Source of the DNA: Methanosarcina vacuolata Z-761
GTDB lineage: Archaea > Halobacteriota > Methanosarcinia > Methanosarcinales > Methanosarcinaceae
Assembly: GCF_000969905.1 (NCBI RefSeq)
Contig: NZ_CP009520.1
Span: forward strand, 1,860,001-1,924,000
Reading direction: 5' to 3'
DNA length: 64,000 bases
Below are positions 25,862-35,894 of the stretch, piece by piece. A program made the position numbers and the translations under genes. The number at the start of each line of letters is the position of its first letter. Position 1 is the first letter of the stretch. The notes beneath the pieces are model-generated. The model was not told the DNA's origin and searched no databases. It saw only the letters and a list, made by a program, of their open reading frames with translations.

Positions 25862-27214
25862 TCAAACTCTCCCATATTTATCTTCAAGTCTTTCAATATC
25901 GTCTTCTCCTATATAGTCTCCCTGTGCGATCTCAATGAAAACAAGGTTTTGACTGCCTATATTCTTAATTCGATGAACCTTATTCACCGGAAGATCGACT
26001 GAATCTCCGGGAAGAACCCTAATTTCACTTCCGTTTTTGGTTACAAGTCCCTCTCCACTGATTACGTACCAGTGCTCGCTTCTATGAGAATGGCGCTGGA
26101 GTGAAATTTCACCCTGGGGAAAAACAGTAAGGCTTTTGACTTTATATCCAGGCTTATGCATAAACACCTCATAAAAACCCCAGGGCCTTTCTTCTTCACG
26201 TTTACACTTTTCCAGAATAGTTTCATACACCTTAATGTAATCATCTACCATTCTATCAACCGAAAAGCGTTTTTCCACATTTTCTCTGCATTTTTTACGG
26301 GATATGGATCCAAGTTTTTGCACAGCCTCGGCTGCCTCATCAACACTATTGACAAGAAATCCAGTCTCTCCATCCCGGATAAGTTCAGGCATTGCCCCCC
26401 TGTTTATCGCAATTACCGGTGTCCCGCTGGCCATAGCTTCAACTATGCCAATTCCGAAAGCCTCTTCATAATTAATCATATGCAGTAAAGCATAGGCATT
26501 TGACAGAAGTTCCTTCTTAAACTCAGGGTCAACATGCCCTTCATAAATAATCTGTTCATTATCCAGATAAGGCTGGACTTCTTTTTCAAAATAAGCCTGA
26601 TCTGCAATGAAACCAGCAATTCTAAGTCTTCTGCCAGTTTTTTTTGCGACCTCTATTGCTTCCCTTACGCCTTTATCTTTATGCAAGCGCGATAAAAAAA
26701 GTAGATAATCCTGGGGTTTCTCATTGAAGTAAAAGCTTTCTATGTCAATTCCGTGACGAACCGTTGCTATATAGTCCAGGTCATTGCATCGGTAGGCATC
26801 ACTTATGGATACGTAAAAAGTTCTATTATTGTACTTTTTATATACAGGCAAAATTTTCCGTGAAGAAATGCCGTGGATTGTTGTTACAACAGGCGTGTCC
26901 ACAAGTGTACTGTAGGTCAGAGGAAGATAATCGAAGTGATTATGGATTATATCGAATTCCTTTGCTCTCTCGAAAACTTCTGATATATGCAGGCCTTCAT
27001 ACACTTTTCGGATCATATCCTTGTCTTCTTCATAAGGTCTCGGGCATACAGCATGAAGCTTCGCTGCAGTGTGAGAATCTGCTGTGGCAAATAATGTAAC
27101 GTCAATACCTCTTTTTACAAGTCCTTCAGTTAATAAAGATACAATAGATTCCCATGGACCATATTTTTTAGGCGGCGTGCTCCAGGCAATCGGAGACAAC
27201 ATTGCAATTCTTAT
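25862..27214 (-). CDS. Glycosyltransferase family 4 fused to a mannose-6-phosphate-isomerase-type cupin
   Basis: Residues 1-345 form a GT-B glycosyltransferase of family 4: the N-terminal SPIAWSTPPKKYGPWE sugar-nucleotide region and the C-terminal EEAFGIGIVEAMASGTPVIA donor-binding motif. Residues 350-450 are a cupin (RPWGFYEVFMHKPGYKVK, HSHRSEHWYVISGEG) like the C-terminal half of bifunctional mannose-1-phosphate guanylyltransferase/isomerases. The first ATG (27202) has no SD within reach. GGGGG at 27222-27226 is 7 bases from an in-frame ATA at 27214, which gives the common N-terminus (M)RIAMLSP, so I suspect ATA is the start. It belongs to the minus-strand glycan locus with the two genes upstream. 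Confidence 0.85.
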   Translation of the reverse strand: MRIAMLSPIAWSTPPKKYGPWESIVSLLTEGLVKRGIDVTLFATADSHTAAKLHAVCPRPYEEDKDMIRKVYEGLHISEVFERAKEFDIIHNHFDYLPLTYSTLVDTPVVTTIHGISSRKILPVYKKYNNRTFYVSISDAYRCNDLDYIATVRHGIDIESFYFNEKPQDYLLFLSRLHKDKGVREAIEVAKKTGRRLRIAGFIADQAYFEKEVQPYLDNEQIIYEGHVDPEFKKELLSNAYALLHMINYEEAFGIGIVEAMASGTPVIAINRGAMPELIRDGETGFLVNSVDEAAEAVQKLGSISRKKCRENVEKRFSVDRMVDDYIKVYETILEKCKREEERPWGFYEVFMHKPGYKVKSLTVFPQGEISLQRHSHRSEHWYVISGEGLVTKNGSEIRVLPGDSVDLPVNKVHRIKNIGSQNLVFIEIAQGDYIGEDDIERLEDKYGRV

Positions 27215-27282
27215 ATTAATACCCCCAAAACCACTCCATATTCCCCTAATTTAATCCTTGTTTTTAATTTTACTGTTTAATT

Positions 27283-27377
27283 GTTGATTTTTGATTTTTG
27301 ATTTTTGATTTTTGATTTTTGATTTTTGATTTTTGATTTTTGATTTTTGATCTTTATATTTTGATTTTTGATTTTCA
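27283..27377. repeat. Tandem repeat of a 7-bp unit (TTTTTGA)
   Basis: About ten copies of TTTTTGA/TTTTGAT, then a break and two or three more. It lies between the GH130 gene end and the GT4-cupin gene start. Confidence 0.9.
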
Positions 27378-27397
27378 TACCCTATTTTTTATTTATC

Positions 27398-28432
27398 TCA
27401 TTTCAATTTTGAATAGCCTCTTTTCGGGTCAGTGGAACTTTCTATATCTTCTTCAAACCACCGGCAATACTCATCAGGGCACTGTTTCTCAGGACACTGG
27501 TGAATATATCTCAGGACATCTTGCACTTTTGCGATAGCTAACGATACGGAAGTATCCGCACTCCCGTAATAAATACGAATTTCATCGCCAACAAGTACCC
27601 ATCCGCAGGGGAAAACAACGTCATTGACGTCTCCACTGCGTTCGTACATTTCACGAGGCCCGAAAACCCAGCCTTCAGATCTGTGGAGCACTTTCCTGGG
27701 GTCATCAGGGTCAAGAAGGGCAAGTCCAAGCCGGTAACTTGCCTTAGCTGTTGTCTGGCGTACTCCGTGGTACATAATTAACCATCCGTCAGATACACGG
27801 ATTGGCTGTGGGGACAGGCCTATTTTGTTCGCGTCCCACCACCCACCTTCTCTGGCATATAGAAGAACCTCATGTTCTCCCCAGTATTTCATATCAGGCG
27901 AAAAGGAAATCCAGATATTTGCTTTTGCACCCGCAATGTTGGATACAGGTCTGTGTAACATTGCCCATCTGCCATTAAACCTTACAGGAAAAACTGCAGC
28001 GTCCTTGTTTTCAGGAGGCAGGGTAGCTCCCATTCTATCAAAATTCCGAAAGTCCTCAGTAAAGGCAAGTGCAGTTAAAGGGCCTGAATCCGAAAAAGCC
28101 GTATATGCCACAGCCCATTTTTCCATCTCATCTATATACGTTATGCGTGGGTCTTCGATACCATATATCTCTTCAGGGTAGCTTACAGGATCAGGAGCAA
28201 AGGTTGGTTCTGGATCAATTTCCCAACCATAAATTCCATTCTTACTCCTTGCTATTGTAAAGTGAGAAAAACCCCTGTGATCTTCGACCCTGACCAGTAA
28301 CAGTGTAGTGCCATCAACTATAGCAGCTGCAGGATTAAAAACTGAATGGGCCCTATAAGGCCAATCGTCAACGGTTAATATAGGATTTCTATCGTATCTT
28401 ACAAATAACTCCCCATGGTCTTTCCAGATCAT
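27398..28432 (-). CDS. Glycoside phosphorylase/hydrolase of family GH130
   Basis: A 344-residue five-bladed beta-propeller protein of the GH130 family, which mostly phosphorolyses beta-mannosides. Visible features are RYDRNPILTVDDWP, FNPAAAIVDG, LLLVRVEDHRG, YGIEDPRITYIDE (the GIEDPRI motif holds the proposed catalytic Asp), LHRPVS, and YHGVRQTT. No signal peptide is present, so it acts in the cytoplasm. Sitting between two GT4 genes, it may recycle or trim a mannose-containing oligosaccharide; the linkage is unknown. Confidence 0.88.
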   Translation of the reverse strand: MIWKDHGELFVRYDRNPILTVDDWPYRAHSVFNPAAAIVDGTTLLLVRVEDHRGFSHFTIARSKNGIYGWEIDPEPTFAPDPVSYPEEIYGIEDPRITYIDEMEKWAVAYTAFSDSGPLTALAFTEDFRNFDRMGATLPPENKDAAVFPVRFNGRWAMLHRPVSNIAGAKANIWISFSPDMKYWGEHEVLLYAREGGWWDANKIGLSPQPIRVSDGWLIMYHGVRQTTAKASYRLGLALLDPDDPRKVLHRSEGWVFGPREMYERSGDVNDVVFPCGWVLVGDEIRIYYGSADTSVSLAIAKVQDVLRYIHQCPEKQCPDEYCRWFEEDIESSTDPKRGYSKLK

Positions 28433-28439
28433 ATTGTTC

Positions 28440-28690
28440 TCTCATCCCCCAGATCATTTTATTCTTGCTCCCCAGATTATATTTCACATTCCTCAGATCA
28501 TTTTATTCTTGCTCCCCAGATTATACCAGATTATATTATTCTCACATTCCTTAGATCATTTCATTCTTGCTCCCCAGATCATGTTATTCTCTCATTCTCA
28601 GATCATGTTATTCTCTCATTCTCAGATCATGTTATTCTCTCATTCCCATACCATGTTATTCTCATTCCCAGATCATATTCTCTGACTCTC
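28440..28690. repeat. Imperfect tandem repeats (about 24 and 44 bp)
   Basis: Copies of CAGATCATGTTATTCTCTCA (24-bp period) occupy 28575-28660; upstream, longer units with CTTGCTCCCCAGAT recur at about 28459, 28508 and 28568. The whole gap between the GH130 start and the next gene's end is repeat DNA. Confidence 0.85.
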
Positions 28691-28719
28691 GGGATCGTAT
28701 ACCCTTTTACTTTCTTCTT

Positions 28720-31125
28720 TCACTCAACCTGATTTGCTGACAAAAAACTCTTTCTTTTCTGCAGAGTTCTATCATCTACCTCGTCGCTTACCCTGGACTG
28801 CAATATAGTACTGAAAGCTTTATCCATATGCTTATTTAAAGAGGTTAAAGCCATAAGGAAGCAAATTACGGATTCTGCGCCCTGGTTACAATTCATACCA
28901 TCGCGGTTGAGCCCATCACAGACCGCGCCTGTGGAATAATCATACATAACAGTTTGCAAACGATTTCTTCCAAGGAAGTATTCAAAAGAATATCTTGCAA
29001 GTTCCAGATACTGCCTGTCATGTACAATTTCATAAGCTGAAACATAGGCTTGAGTCAGATAACCTGCTTCGATGGGTTGCTGGTCAAAAATAGGCTTTTC
29101 CCCATTGTAAGAGTACCAGCCCTGGTTTCCAACCATGTCAAAAAAGTCACCTTTCCACTGGATCTCAGTAAGAAAATCCAGAGTGTCAAGGCCGACCTTA
29201 CGATAAGTTCGGTCTTTGGTGTAATTGTATGCCAGTAAAAGGGATTCACTAATTTTTGCATTACTATAGGTTACCGTAGGTTCGAACCAGTTCCAATCTT
29301 CTTTGTGGTTAGCCTCATATAAGTCGACCAGAGAATTCGCGTATCTGACAAATATGGATTCAAAGGTATCTTTACTTAAAAGGGAGTCTACAGACTTGAC
29401 GGCATCCCTGCGCGAATTAAATACCGATTCAAATTCATCGGTATCCACACCTGCCCTGAGCATTTCAGATAGGCCGCACATGGTATAGGCTTTTGCCCTT
29501 GGATAATTAAGCTTCTCCATCTCAGGCCTGGCTCTGCTCATAAGGGTATGGGCAAGCGTGCGTATATTTTTTGACAGATAAGGGCAGCTTACCACATGCC
29601 CAAGACCGTAGATAGCACGTCCGAGAGTATCTTCACTTCCTTTTTCATCCAGAAATTCCCGTTTATAGCTCATGAAGTTGTGGAAGTGACCCGTATCGGT
29701 CTGGGCGTGTTCAAGAAAACTCATATATGTGGTAATTAACTTCCAGAACTCTTCGGCTTTCTTCTGATTATCTATTAACTGTGTCAGTGCAACAAGAGCT
29801 CGGCCCACGTCATCAGTACTGTATCCGTAATGACGAGCCGGTACACCTAGATTGGTATGCTGAATAATGCCCACGTCGTCGGTTAACAATTTCAGGTAAT
29901 CAAGTTTTACTTCAGGCAGCTGGTTCGGAAGGAAATTAAACTTTTTCGAAGTGGAGTAGGCACTGGAATAAGCACTGTAATTCTTTAAAGCCCTGGTGAA
30001 AACCTTATTATATTGTTTACCTACGTTTTTCCATGTCATTTTTCGACCAAAATCATATGCCTTTTTGCGCATCTTATCACACTCTTCTGGATTTTTGATT
30101 AAATGCAAAAGAGATTTTCTTAAACCGCCTGTGTCTCCGAAATCTACAAGCAAACCGCGATTGTCAGAAAGCATTTCCTGAGCATACCAGTATGGAGTGG
30201 AAACTATTGCCTTTCCCATACCAATTGCATAGGTCAGAGCGCCGCTTACTATCTGCTCTCTGGAAAGGTAAGGAGATACGTAAATATCACTGGCAAGGAT
30301 ATAATTACAGAGTTCTTCTTTCTCGACAAATTTGTCATGGAATACTACATTTTTTTCAAGTCCGAGTTCTGAGACCTTGTTCTGGAGGTATTGCCTGTAT
30401 GTTTCTCCAAAGTTCTTTTTAATTACAGGATGCGTAGCACCCAGTATGAGGTAAACTAGGTCAGGGTACTGGCTTATGACTTCAGGAAGAGCATCAAGCA
30501 TACTTTCGATACCTTTATTCTGGCTCAACAGGCCGAAAGTTAAGACAAGTGGAGATCCCTTCAGGTTCAATCTATTTTTATATTTACTGCAGTTGTTAAA
30601 AGGGTAGTCAGGTACTCCGTGAAAGATTAATTCTATTTTATCCTCAGGAACTTTATAAACGTCTTTTAACATTTTGACTGCAGTCTGGCTCATTACAATC
30701 AGCTTTTCGGAATACCTGATGAGTTTTTCCGTGGATGCTCGATACTCAGGTTCAGGTTCTCGGATTACAGTATGCATTGTGCTTATCACAGGTTTGTTGA
30801 TTCCTGAAAGAAGAGTAAAAATATAGTCTCCCGCATTTCCCCAGAAAAGTCCAAATTCGTGCTGCAGACATACGATATCAATATCAGATTGGTTTATATA
30901 ATCCGCAGCCCGGTAATAATCCTCGATCCTGTCCCTCTGTATTTGAAAAACGACTTCTTCAGGATAAATATGGGTCTCAGAGGGATCGTTCAAAGCAATT
31001 ACTTCACAGTGAACGTCATTATCTTCCCCATACACTGAATTTAAAAGATCAGATGTGAATGTGGCAATTCCACACTCTTTTGGAACATAGGTTCCTATAA
31101 ATAATACTTTCAATTGCTTATTCAA
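28720..31125 (-). CDS. Glycosyltransferase family 4 fused to an alpha/alpha-toroid domain
   Basis: An 801-residue fusion. Residues 1-385 are a GT4 enzyme (VLFIGTYVPKECGIATFTSD start, HGVPDYPF, LTFGLLSQNKGIESMLDALP, YVSPYLSREQIVSGALTYAI). Residues about 400-790 form a helical toroid-type domain (SYKREFLDEKGSEDTLGRA, GWYSYNGEKPIFDQQPIEAG, GAVCDGLNRDGMNCNQGAES), as seen downstream of GT4 domains in mannan/glucan-type synthases; its activity is unassigned. The start is TTG at 31125 with GGGGG six bases upstream, in a leader (GGGGGTATTAAT) shared with the GT4-cupin gene. Confidence 0.85.
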   Translation of the reverse strand: MNKQLKVLFIGTYVPKECGIATFTSDLLNSVYGEDNDVHCEVIALNDPSETHIYPEEVVFQIQRDRIEDYYRAADYINQSDIDIVCLQHEFGLFWGNAGDYIFTLLSGINKPVISTMHTVIREPEPEYRASTEKLIRYSEKLIVMSQTAVKMLKDVYKVPEDKIELIFHGVPDYPFNNCSKYKNRLNLKGSPLVLTFGLLSQNKGIESMLDALPEVISQYPDLVYLILGATHPVIKKNFGETYRQYLQNKVSELGLEKNVVFHDKFVEKEELCNYILASDIYVSPYLSREQIVSGALTYAIGMGKAIVSTPYWYAQEMLSDNRGLLVDFGDTGGLRKSLLHLIKNPEECDKMRKKAYDFGRKMTWKNVGKQYNKVFTRALKNYSAYSSAYSTSKKFNFLPNQLPEVKLDYLKLLTDDVGIIQHTNLGVPARHYGYSTDDVGRALVALTQLIDNQKKAEEFWKLITTYMSFLEHAQTDTGHFHNFMSYKREFLDEKGSEDTLGRAIYGLGHVVSCPYLSKNIRTLAHTLMSRARPEMEKLNYPRAKAYTMCGLSEMLRAGVDTDEFESVFNSRRDAVKSVDSLLSKDTFESIFVRYANSLVDLYEANHKEDWNWFEPTVTYSNAKISESLLLAYNYTKDRTYRKVGLDTLDFLTEIQWKGDFFDMVGNQGWYSYNGEKPIFDQQPIEAGYLTQAYVSAYEIVHDRQYLELARYSFEYFLGRNRLQTVMYDYSTGAVCDGLNRDGMNCNQGAESVICFLMALTSLNKHMDKAFSTILQSRVSDEVDDRTLQKRKSFLSANQVE

Positions 31126-32436
31126 TTAATACCCCCACACTTAAAGTGACTCAGTTGCATTCTCTGATTCTTACTAGCTGTATAGTTTTCCAGTTACATG
31201 CTTCATGTTCTCCGTGAAACCATATTATCTGCATACTAATCCTCATACTATGCATCACAAAATTCATTCGAGCTTGAATAAAGCTATATATATTTTTCTT
31301 AAATACATGACTACCGTGAAAATATATAGCCAAATATCCATAAAATATAGCTCTATACCAGGCACAGGTAATCACTAGTATCTTGAAAATTTAGTTATTG
31401 GTCACATGTTAACTCTGAATCGCTATCTGCTGATGAAAAGCTATCAAAGGTTTGCTCAATAATTAAATTTTCATGACACTGGTAACTCAGATGATTACTA
31501 AATAGCGATAGATTTATGGTCCCCACCCAATCACTCACTTCGCTAAATTTCAACAAAGTAGGTAATAAAATACTGATTAGACACTGATTAGACCTAATAA
31601 TTGTATTCGATGCTATTTAATATTATTTATAAATATAATTGCTTGTGTTAACAGAATAAGTTCAACAGAAAATTGTGGAAAGATAGTGCCTGAGAAGCTA
31701 TGAAATGGTTTTTTCTATCACTGGTCTTTTTCCTAATCAGCACCAATTCAATACTGAATTTTAGCTTTTGTTCATTGTCTTTTCTGTTAGAATTTTTTTC
31801 CAGTGATTTGTTTGAAATTCTTTAACATGTGTTGATTTTTTATCCACACTGGCTTTATCCAAATCTGAATATATTTATGCATTAATAGTAAAATATAAAA
31901 CAAAGATATGGAATTGTTCCAATTTTTTGAGTAAAAAACCTGAGTTTTAGACTGAAGAATACTGAAAGTTAAAAGAGGAAAAATTTCTTAGAGTATAATT
32001 TCTTAGAGTATAATTTCTTAGAGTATAATTTCTTAGAGTATAATTTCTTAGAGTATAATTTCTTAGAGTATAATTTCTTAGAGTATAATTTCTTAGAGTA
32101 TACTAACTGATGCATTATAGGTTTTAATCGCAGCAAATAGGTCTATGTTATACAAAAATTTTAGAGAATGAGAATATTATTCTAGGTGCTATTCCTTCCA
32201 AAAAAGAAACTTGCTGTTCAGCCAGCGTTTTTATAAATATGACCATTTAATTCACTTAAGAAATTATGACGAAATTATGCTGAGAAAGCTAAAATGTCTT
32301 TTTTAAATACTCAGACTTTTATATTTAATGTATAATACTTTTTAGTGTAGTGTATATATGAATCAAGGTATAGAAGTCAATTATGAGATAATCAAAGCAT
32401 TAAAGCCTGAAAAATAGTAATAAAGCAGGTGATTGT
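31126..32436. other. Long intergenic region with a 15-bp tandem repeat
   Basis: About 1.3 kb without a firm gene. The promoter of the glycan locus should lie in the first 200 bases. A 41-codon hydrophobic frame at 31700-31825 (WFFLSLVFFLISTNS) has no supporting evidence. The 15-bp array at 31987-32106 is listed separately. Confidence 0.5.
31987..32106. repeat. Tandem repeat, 8 copies of a 15-bp unit
   Basis: Seven perfect copies and one partial copy of CTTAGAGTATAATTT. Confidence 0.95.
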
Positions 32437-33078
32437 TTGAAAACCGTCTTTGAAAACCATCGAAATCCTGATCTGGCAGGGAGCCGAAGGTTTTTAAAAC
32501 TGATACAATATGAGCTGTTATCCCTCGCTATATGTGTCGGCCGTGCTGTCTCAAAAGTTCTCGATATTTGTGCCTTCCCTGAGCTTATGGATCATTTATG
32601 GCAAATTGTCAAAACTAATGCCCGGGACCTTACCACAATAGAAGAAAAGGAAGCTCGAAGCATATTTGGAGATAAAATTGATTACCAGAAGGTACATATC
32701 GACGAAGCTTCGTTTCTCGCTTGGTTAGGGACAAAGCTAAAGAGATGCTCAGGTATGGGGATTACAACTTTTCATACAATTAACTTCAATAGAAAGCTTA
32801 ACACGGCAGCAGGCAGCTCCGATATGAAATGGCTTATACATGAATTAACTCATGTGGCGCAGATGGAACACACAGGTTCGCAATATCTGGTTGAAGCATT
32901 TCATGCTCAGGCAAGTGAAGGATATGCATATAGAGCTGGGGAAAAAAAGCATTTCCATGAGTATAATCGTGAGCAGCAAGCTTGTATTGTTGCAGATTAT
33001 TACATTTCACGCTTTTCGGGCGGCTCAACTGCAGATTATGATTCATATATTGCAGAACTGAGAGCTGGGGCTTTATAA
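32437..33078 (+). CDS. HELTH-motif protein (DUF4157-like metallopeptidase fold)
   Basis: A 213-residue protein starting at TTG, with AGGTGAT five bases before it. The key motif IHELTHVAQMEHTGSQ (about residues 131-146) is a HExxH zinc motif of the type found in DUF4157/eCIS-core-like proteins; the region before it (HTINFNRKLNTAAG) and after it (EAFHAQASEGYAYRAGEKK) fits this family. There is no signal peptide. Whether it is an active protease is unknown; a third metal ligand could be the Glu or His downstream. Confidence 0.75.
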   Translation: MKTVFENHRNPDLAGSRRFLKLIQYELLSLAICVGRAVSKVLDICAFPELMDHLWQIVKTNARDLTTIEEKEARSIFGDKIDYQKVHIDEASFLAWLGTKLKRCSGMGITTFHTINFNRKLNTAAGSSDMKWLIHELTHVAQMEHTGSQYLVEAFHAQASEGYAYRAGEKKHFHEYNREQQACIVADYYISRFSGGSTADYDSYIAELRAGAL

Positions 33079-33733
33079 ACTTTAATAGAAAACATAATAG
33101 AACCCTTAGCTACTCTTGAGTTTTCCAATTAGTTTTCAAGCTGAATACATAATGGTATACATTTATTATTTAGTATCACTTGGACTCAAAACCGATTATT
33201 TCCTATGCTTCAAATGCCGTAATAAATCAAGAAGGTGAAGTGGAAAGAATCAATCACTGGGTAAATAAAAAGTGGAAAAAGAGTGGAAAATCGGTGGAGA
33301 TATTTATATACCAATGAAAAAAACTCAAATTTCTATACGAGATTGGAAGGAAAAACAGGTAGGAATATATCTGAGAAACCAGAACATCAAAGATGAGACT
33401 TTTGATTATCAGTATAAAAAAAGAGCTGAATGTGAAAAGATACATTGACATATTAAGGGTACAGTAAAATTCGATATCAGAAAGGTAAGAAATCAGAGTA
33501 GAAAACAAAACTCTACTCTCTATTGAGTTTCATAGCATATCAATTACTGGTGTTGACAGAAATGCAAAATAAGGTTGGAGATAAGCATTTATTTGGGAAG
33601 TACTTTTAAAGAAATGGATATCAAATTAGATTAGAGGTTTTAAAAGCTAATTTGAGATCTTATTATGACAAATCTATTTGTTTGCGTATCTTCATAAACG
33701 ATAAAGTACAATAATATTTTGGGGTGAATAACT
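33079..33733. other. Intergenic region
   Basis: No gene, repeat or hairpin stands out in this AT-rich stretch. Open frames here have no start signal or coding character. Confidence 0.4.
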
Positions 33734-34006
33734 ATGCATAAATTAATGAAAATAGTGGGCTGTATCTTAGCAGCAATAGGACTTGCCTGCGTTATAAAAT
33801 ATATAATGCATTGCAAAGAATGTTGCTGTTTGTCTGGTTGGCATAAAACAAAAGCAGAAGACGAAAAATCAACTGGTTCAACTGTATCGCATGGAATAAA
33901 AGTAGAGGATGAAAAACCAACTGGTTCAACTGTACAACCTGAAACAAAAGTAGAGGATAAAAAATCAACTGGTTCAAGATACGGTTCTAATCCGATACGT
34001 TATTGA
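33734..34006 (+). CDS. Small Cys-rich membrane protein with 19-20-residue repeats
   Basis: A 90-residue protein with an N-terminal hydrophobic helix (MKIVGCILAAIGLACVIKYI), a Cys cluster (CKECCC) and then three polar repeats of the type KVEDEKPTGSTV. GGGGTGA precedes the ATG at good spacing. The repeats are also visible in the DNA. No known family. Confidence 0.6.
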   Translation: MHKLMKIVGCILAAIGLACVIKYIMHCKECCCLSGWHKTKAEDEKSTGSTVSHGIKVEDEKPTGSTVQPETKVEDKKSTGSRYGSNPIRY

Positions 34007-35038
34007 ATTCTACAGAATAATAATTGTACCAGTAACTTTTTTGCAAAAAAGCTTGACCAAAAATTTGACAGCTATATGTAGTATAGTTTACCGCAAGCTT
34101 TTTGCAAAAAAGATTGACCAAAACCAGTAGACATATGGAGAGTAATTAATAGCAAGCACGGTGATTCCCCTAATTTTTAAGAAGATCTGCATTCAGTAAG
34201 CTTGCCAAGAGTCACATGACTTTATGACTTTTATATTTTAACTCCCTCTCTAATTTCCCATTTAATTTTCATTGACTTGATAGTTTGTACCCTTTTGGGG
34301 GATCCTTTTCTCTTGACATTATTAAATTATCTATTGTTTGGAGCTGTTACTACATATTTCTTCCAATTGATTCCCTTTTTTGAATATTTTTGACTTGAAA
34401 TTTTTGTTTTCTCATTATCCACTTTGATCAATGGGTAATTATTGAGACTGTCCTGCATTTTTACTTTCAAAATTGAATACTTGCCGGTAACCATGAAGAA
34501 AATTCAGTAAAATCCTACTCATATTTTTGTCAGGAACCCTCAATCTGCTTGCTCTTGCTCTTGCTCTCATATCATTATCCTGGTTCAATATTCTTGCAAC
34601 CTATCCACCCCGCATTCAATATATTCAATGGATTATGAAACTTCATGATCAAAATGGCACCATGAAGTGAAATCTTATGAAATTTCATAAATGTTATCTT
34701 GTACGACAACAGAATAAGCATCGTAAGCATAATCAATGCCATCTGGTGATGCCATGCATTTCAGCTTCTCACTATGTATTCAGATAGTTCACAATATCCT
34801 TTTACAGTCAGAAAAAGGGATGTAAACCTTCAAACCATTCACGAAGCTAAATAATGCAACTGCCCAATAAGGTACAATGAAGTTTTTTTCTGCAATAATT
34901 ACAGCGTGACTATATGTGATAGAGTCGCCAACAAATCTAGATGCCATCTCTGGCTCAATTCATCAGAGAAAAAAGTTCATTGAGTGGAAATTGAGGGACT
35001 TCCACTCAATTTGAAGAGGATACATTAATACTTTTAAA
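34007..35038. other. Intergenic region with dispersed repeats
   Basis: About 1 kb without a gene. It contains a local direct repeat of TTTTGCAAAAAAG-TTGACCAAAA (about 34038 and 34096), the dispersed repeat copy at 34841-34914, and a segment at about 34925-35030 that recurs at 35675-35765. It looks like accumulated transposon debris. Confidence 0.5.
34841..34914. repeat. Dispersed repeat, copy B
   Basis: Matches 19989-20065 (see copy A). Confidence 0.75.
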
Positions 35039-35344
35039 TTACTTTTTTTCCACTTTTTCTTCTTTTAACACCATTTTTGCAATCATGAAGACCACGAATG
35101 CAATAATTACAAAATTTATCAGTTCTCCCAGAAAAGCCCCCCATCCCAGTACTATTGGCCCAATTTCTAGAGTTGCAGTTTTCCAGGCTCCTCCCGGCAC
35201 AAAAAGTGTGATAATCGGCATTACGATATTATCCACAAGAGACTTTATAAGAGCCGTGGATGCGATACCCATAATGAAAGCAATTGCAAGTGGAATTACC
35301 TTGTATTCATAAAGAAAATCCTTAAACTCACTTAGAAGCCCCAT
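35039..35344 (-). CDS. mscL: Large-conductance mechanosensitive channel family protein (MscL)
   Basis: A 101-residue protein with the MscL plan: N-terminal amphipathic helix (LSEFKDFLYEY), TM1 (AIAFIMGIASTALIKSLVDNI), a short periplasmic loop, TM2 (GAFLGELINFVIIAFVVFMI) and a charged C-terminus. It would release osmolytes under hypo-osmotic stress. The start at 35344 has GAGGGG just upstream; the open frame extends 28 codons further without support. Confidence 0.9.
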   Translation of the reverse strand: MGLLSEFKDFLYEYKVIPLAIAFIMGIASTALIKSLVDNIVMPIITLFVPGGAWKTATLEIGPIVLGWGAFLGELINFVIIAFVVFMIAKMVLKEEKVEKK

Positions 35345-35894
35345 ATTACCCCTCTCAAACAGCGAAATGACATATGAAATAAAAATAATTATAAAATTAT
35401 CACTGTTCAATCCATTTATTCTTTGCATCCTTTATTAATAAATTGTCCAGGAATGAATTTCATATTGAAGTTATGACTGAAAATCAGTTTAAGGAATTAT
35501 TCGATTGCAAGTAACTGGTAAAAATCCAGGGTTTTGAAAGTTGGGAAAAATCGTCATCATTTGAGAGGACAAAAACAAACATAAAATGAGAGTTAACAGA
35601 ATTAAAATTTAAACTTATAGAGGGAAGTGCGCCAATTTTCTGTAAAGTCACAAATGTTAAAAAGTTATTGGGTAGAAAATTCCATGCCTAGCTCAACTCA
35701 TTAGATAAAAAAGTTCATAGAATGGAAGGTGAGAGATTTCCACTCAATTTGAAGAGGACACGAATTTTTCCATTTTTTCAAATTTTTCAAATTAATTTTG
35801 GAAAAAGCCGGTCGTTTCCGCACGACCGGTGAGAGCCCGGGGTTTTGAGATCGATATATTTCCAGCAGGGGTCACTGAAAAGATATTTATGGTT
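35345..35894. other. Intergenic region with an inverted-repeat-free dispersed segment
   Basis: Holds the second copy (35675-35765) of the segment at 34925-35030, with shared block TTCCACTCAATTTGAAGAGG. A short GC-rich palindrome (GGTCGTTTCCGCACGACC) lies near 35810 and could act as a terminator for the minus-strand gene that ends at 35895. Confidence 0.5.
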
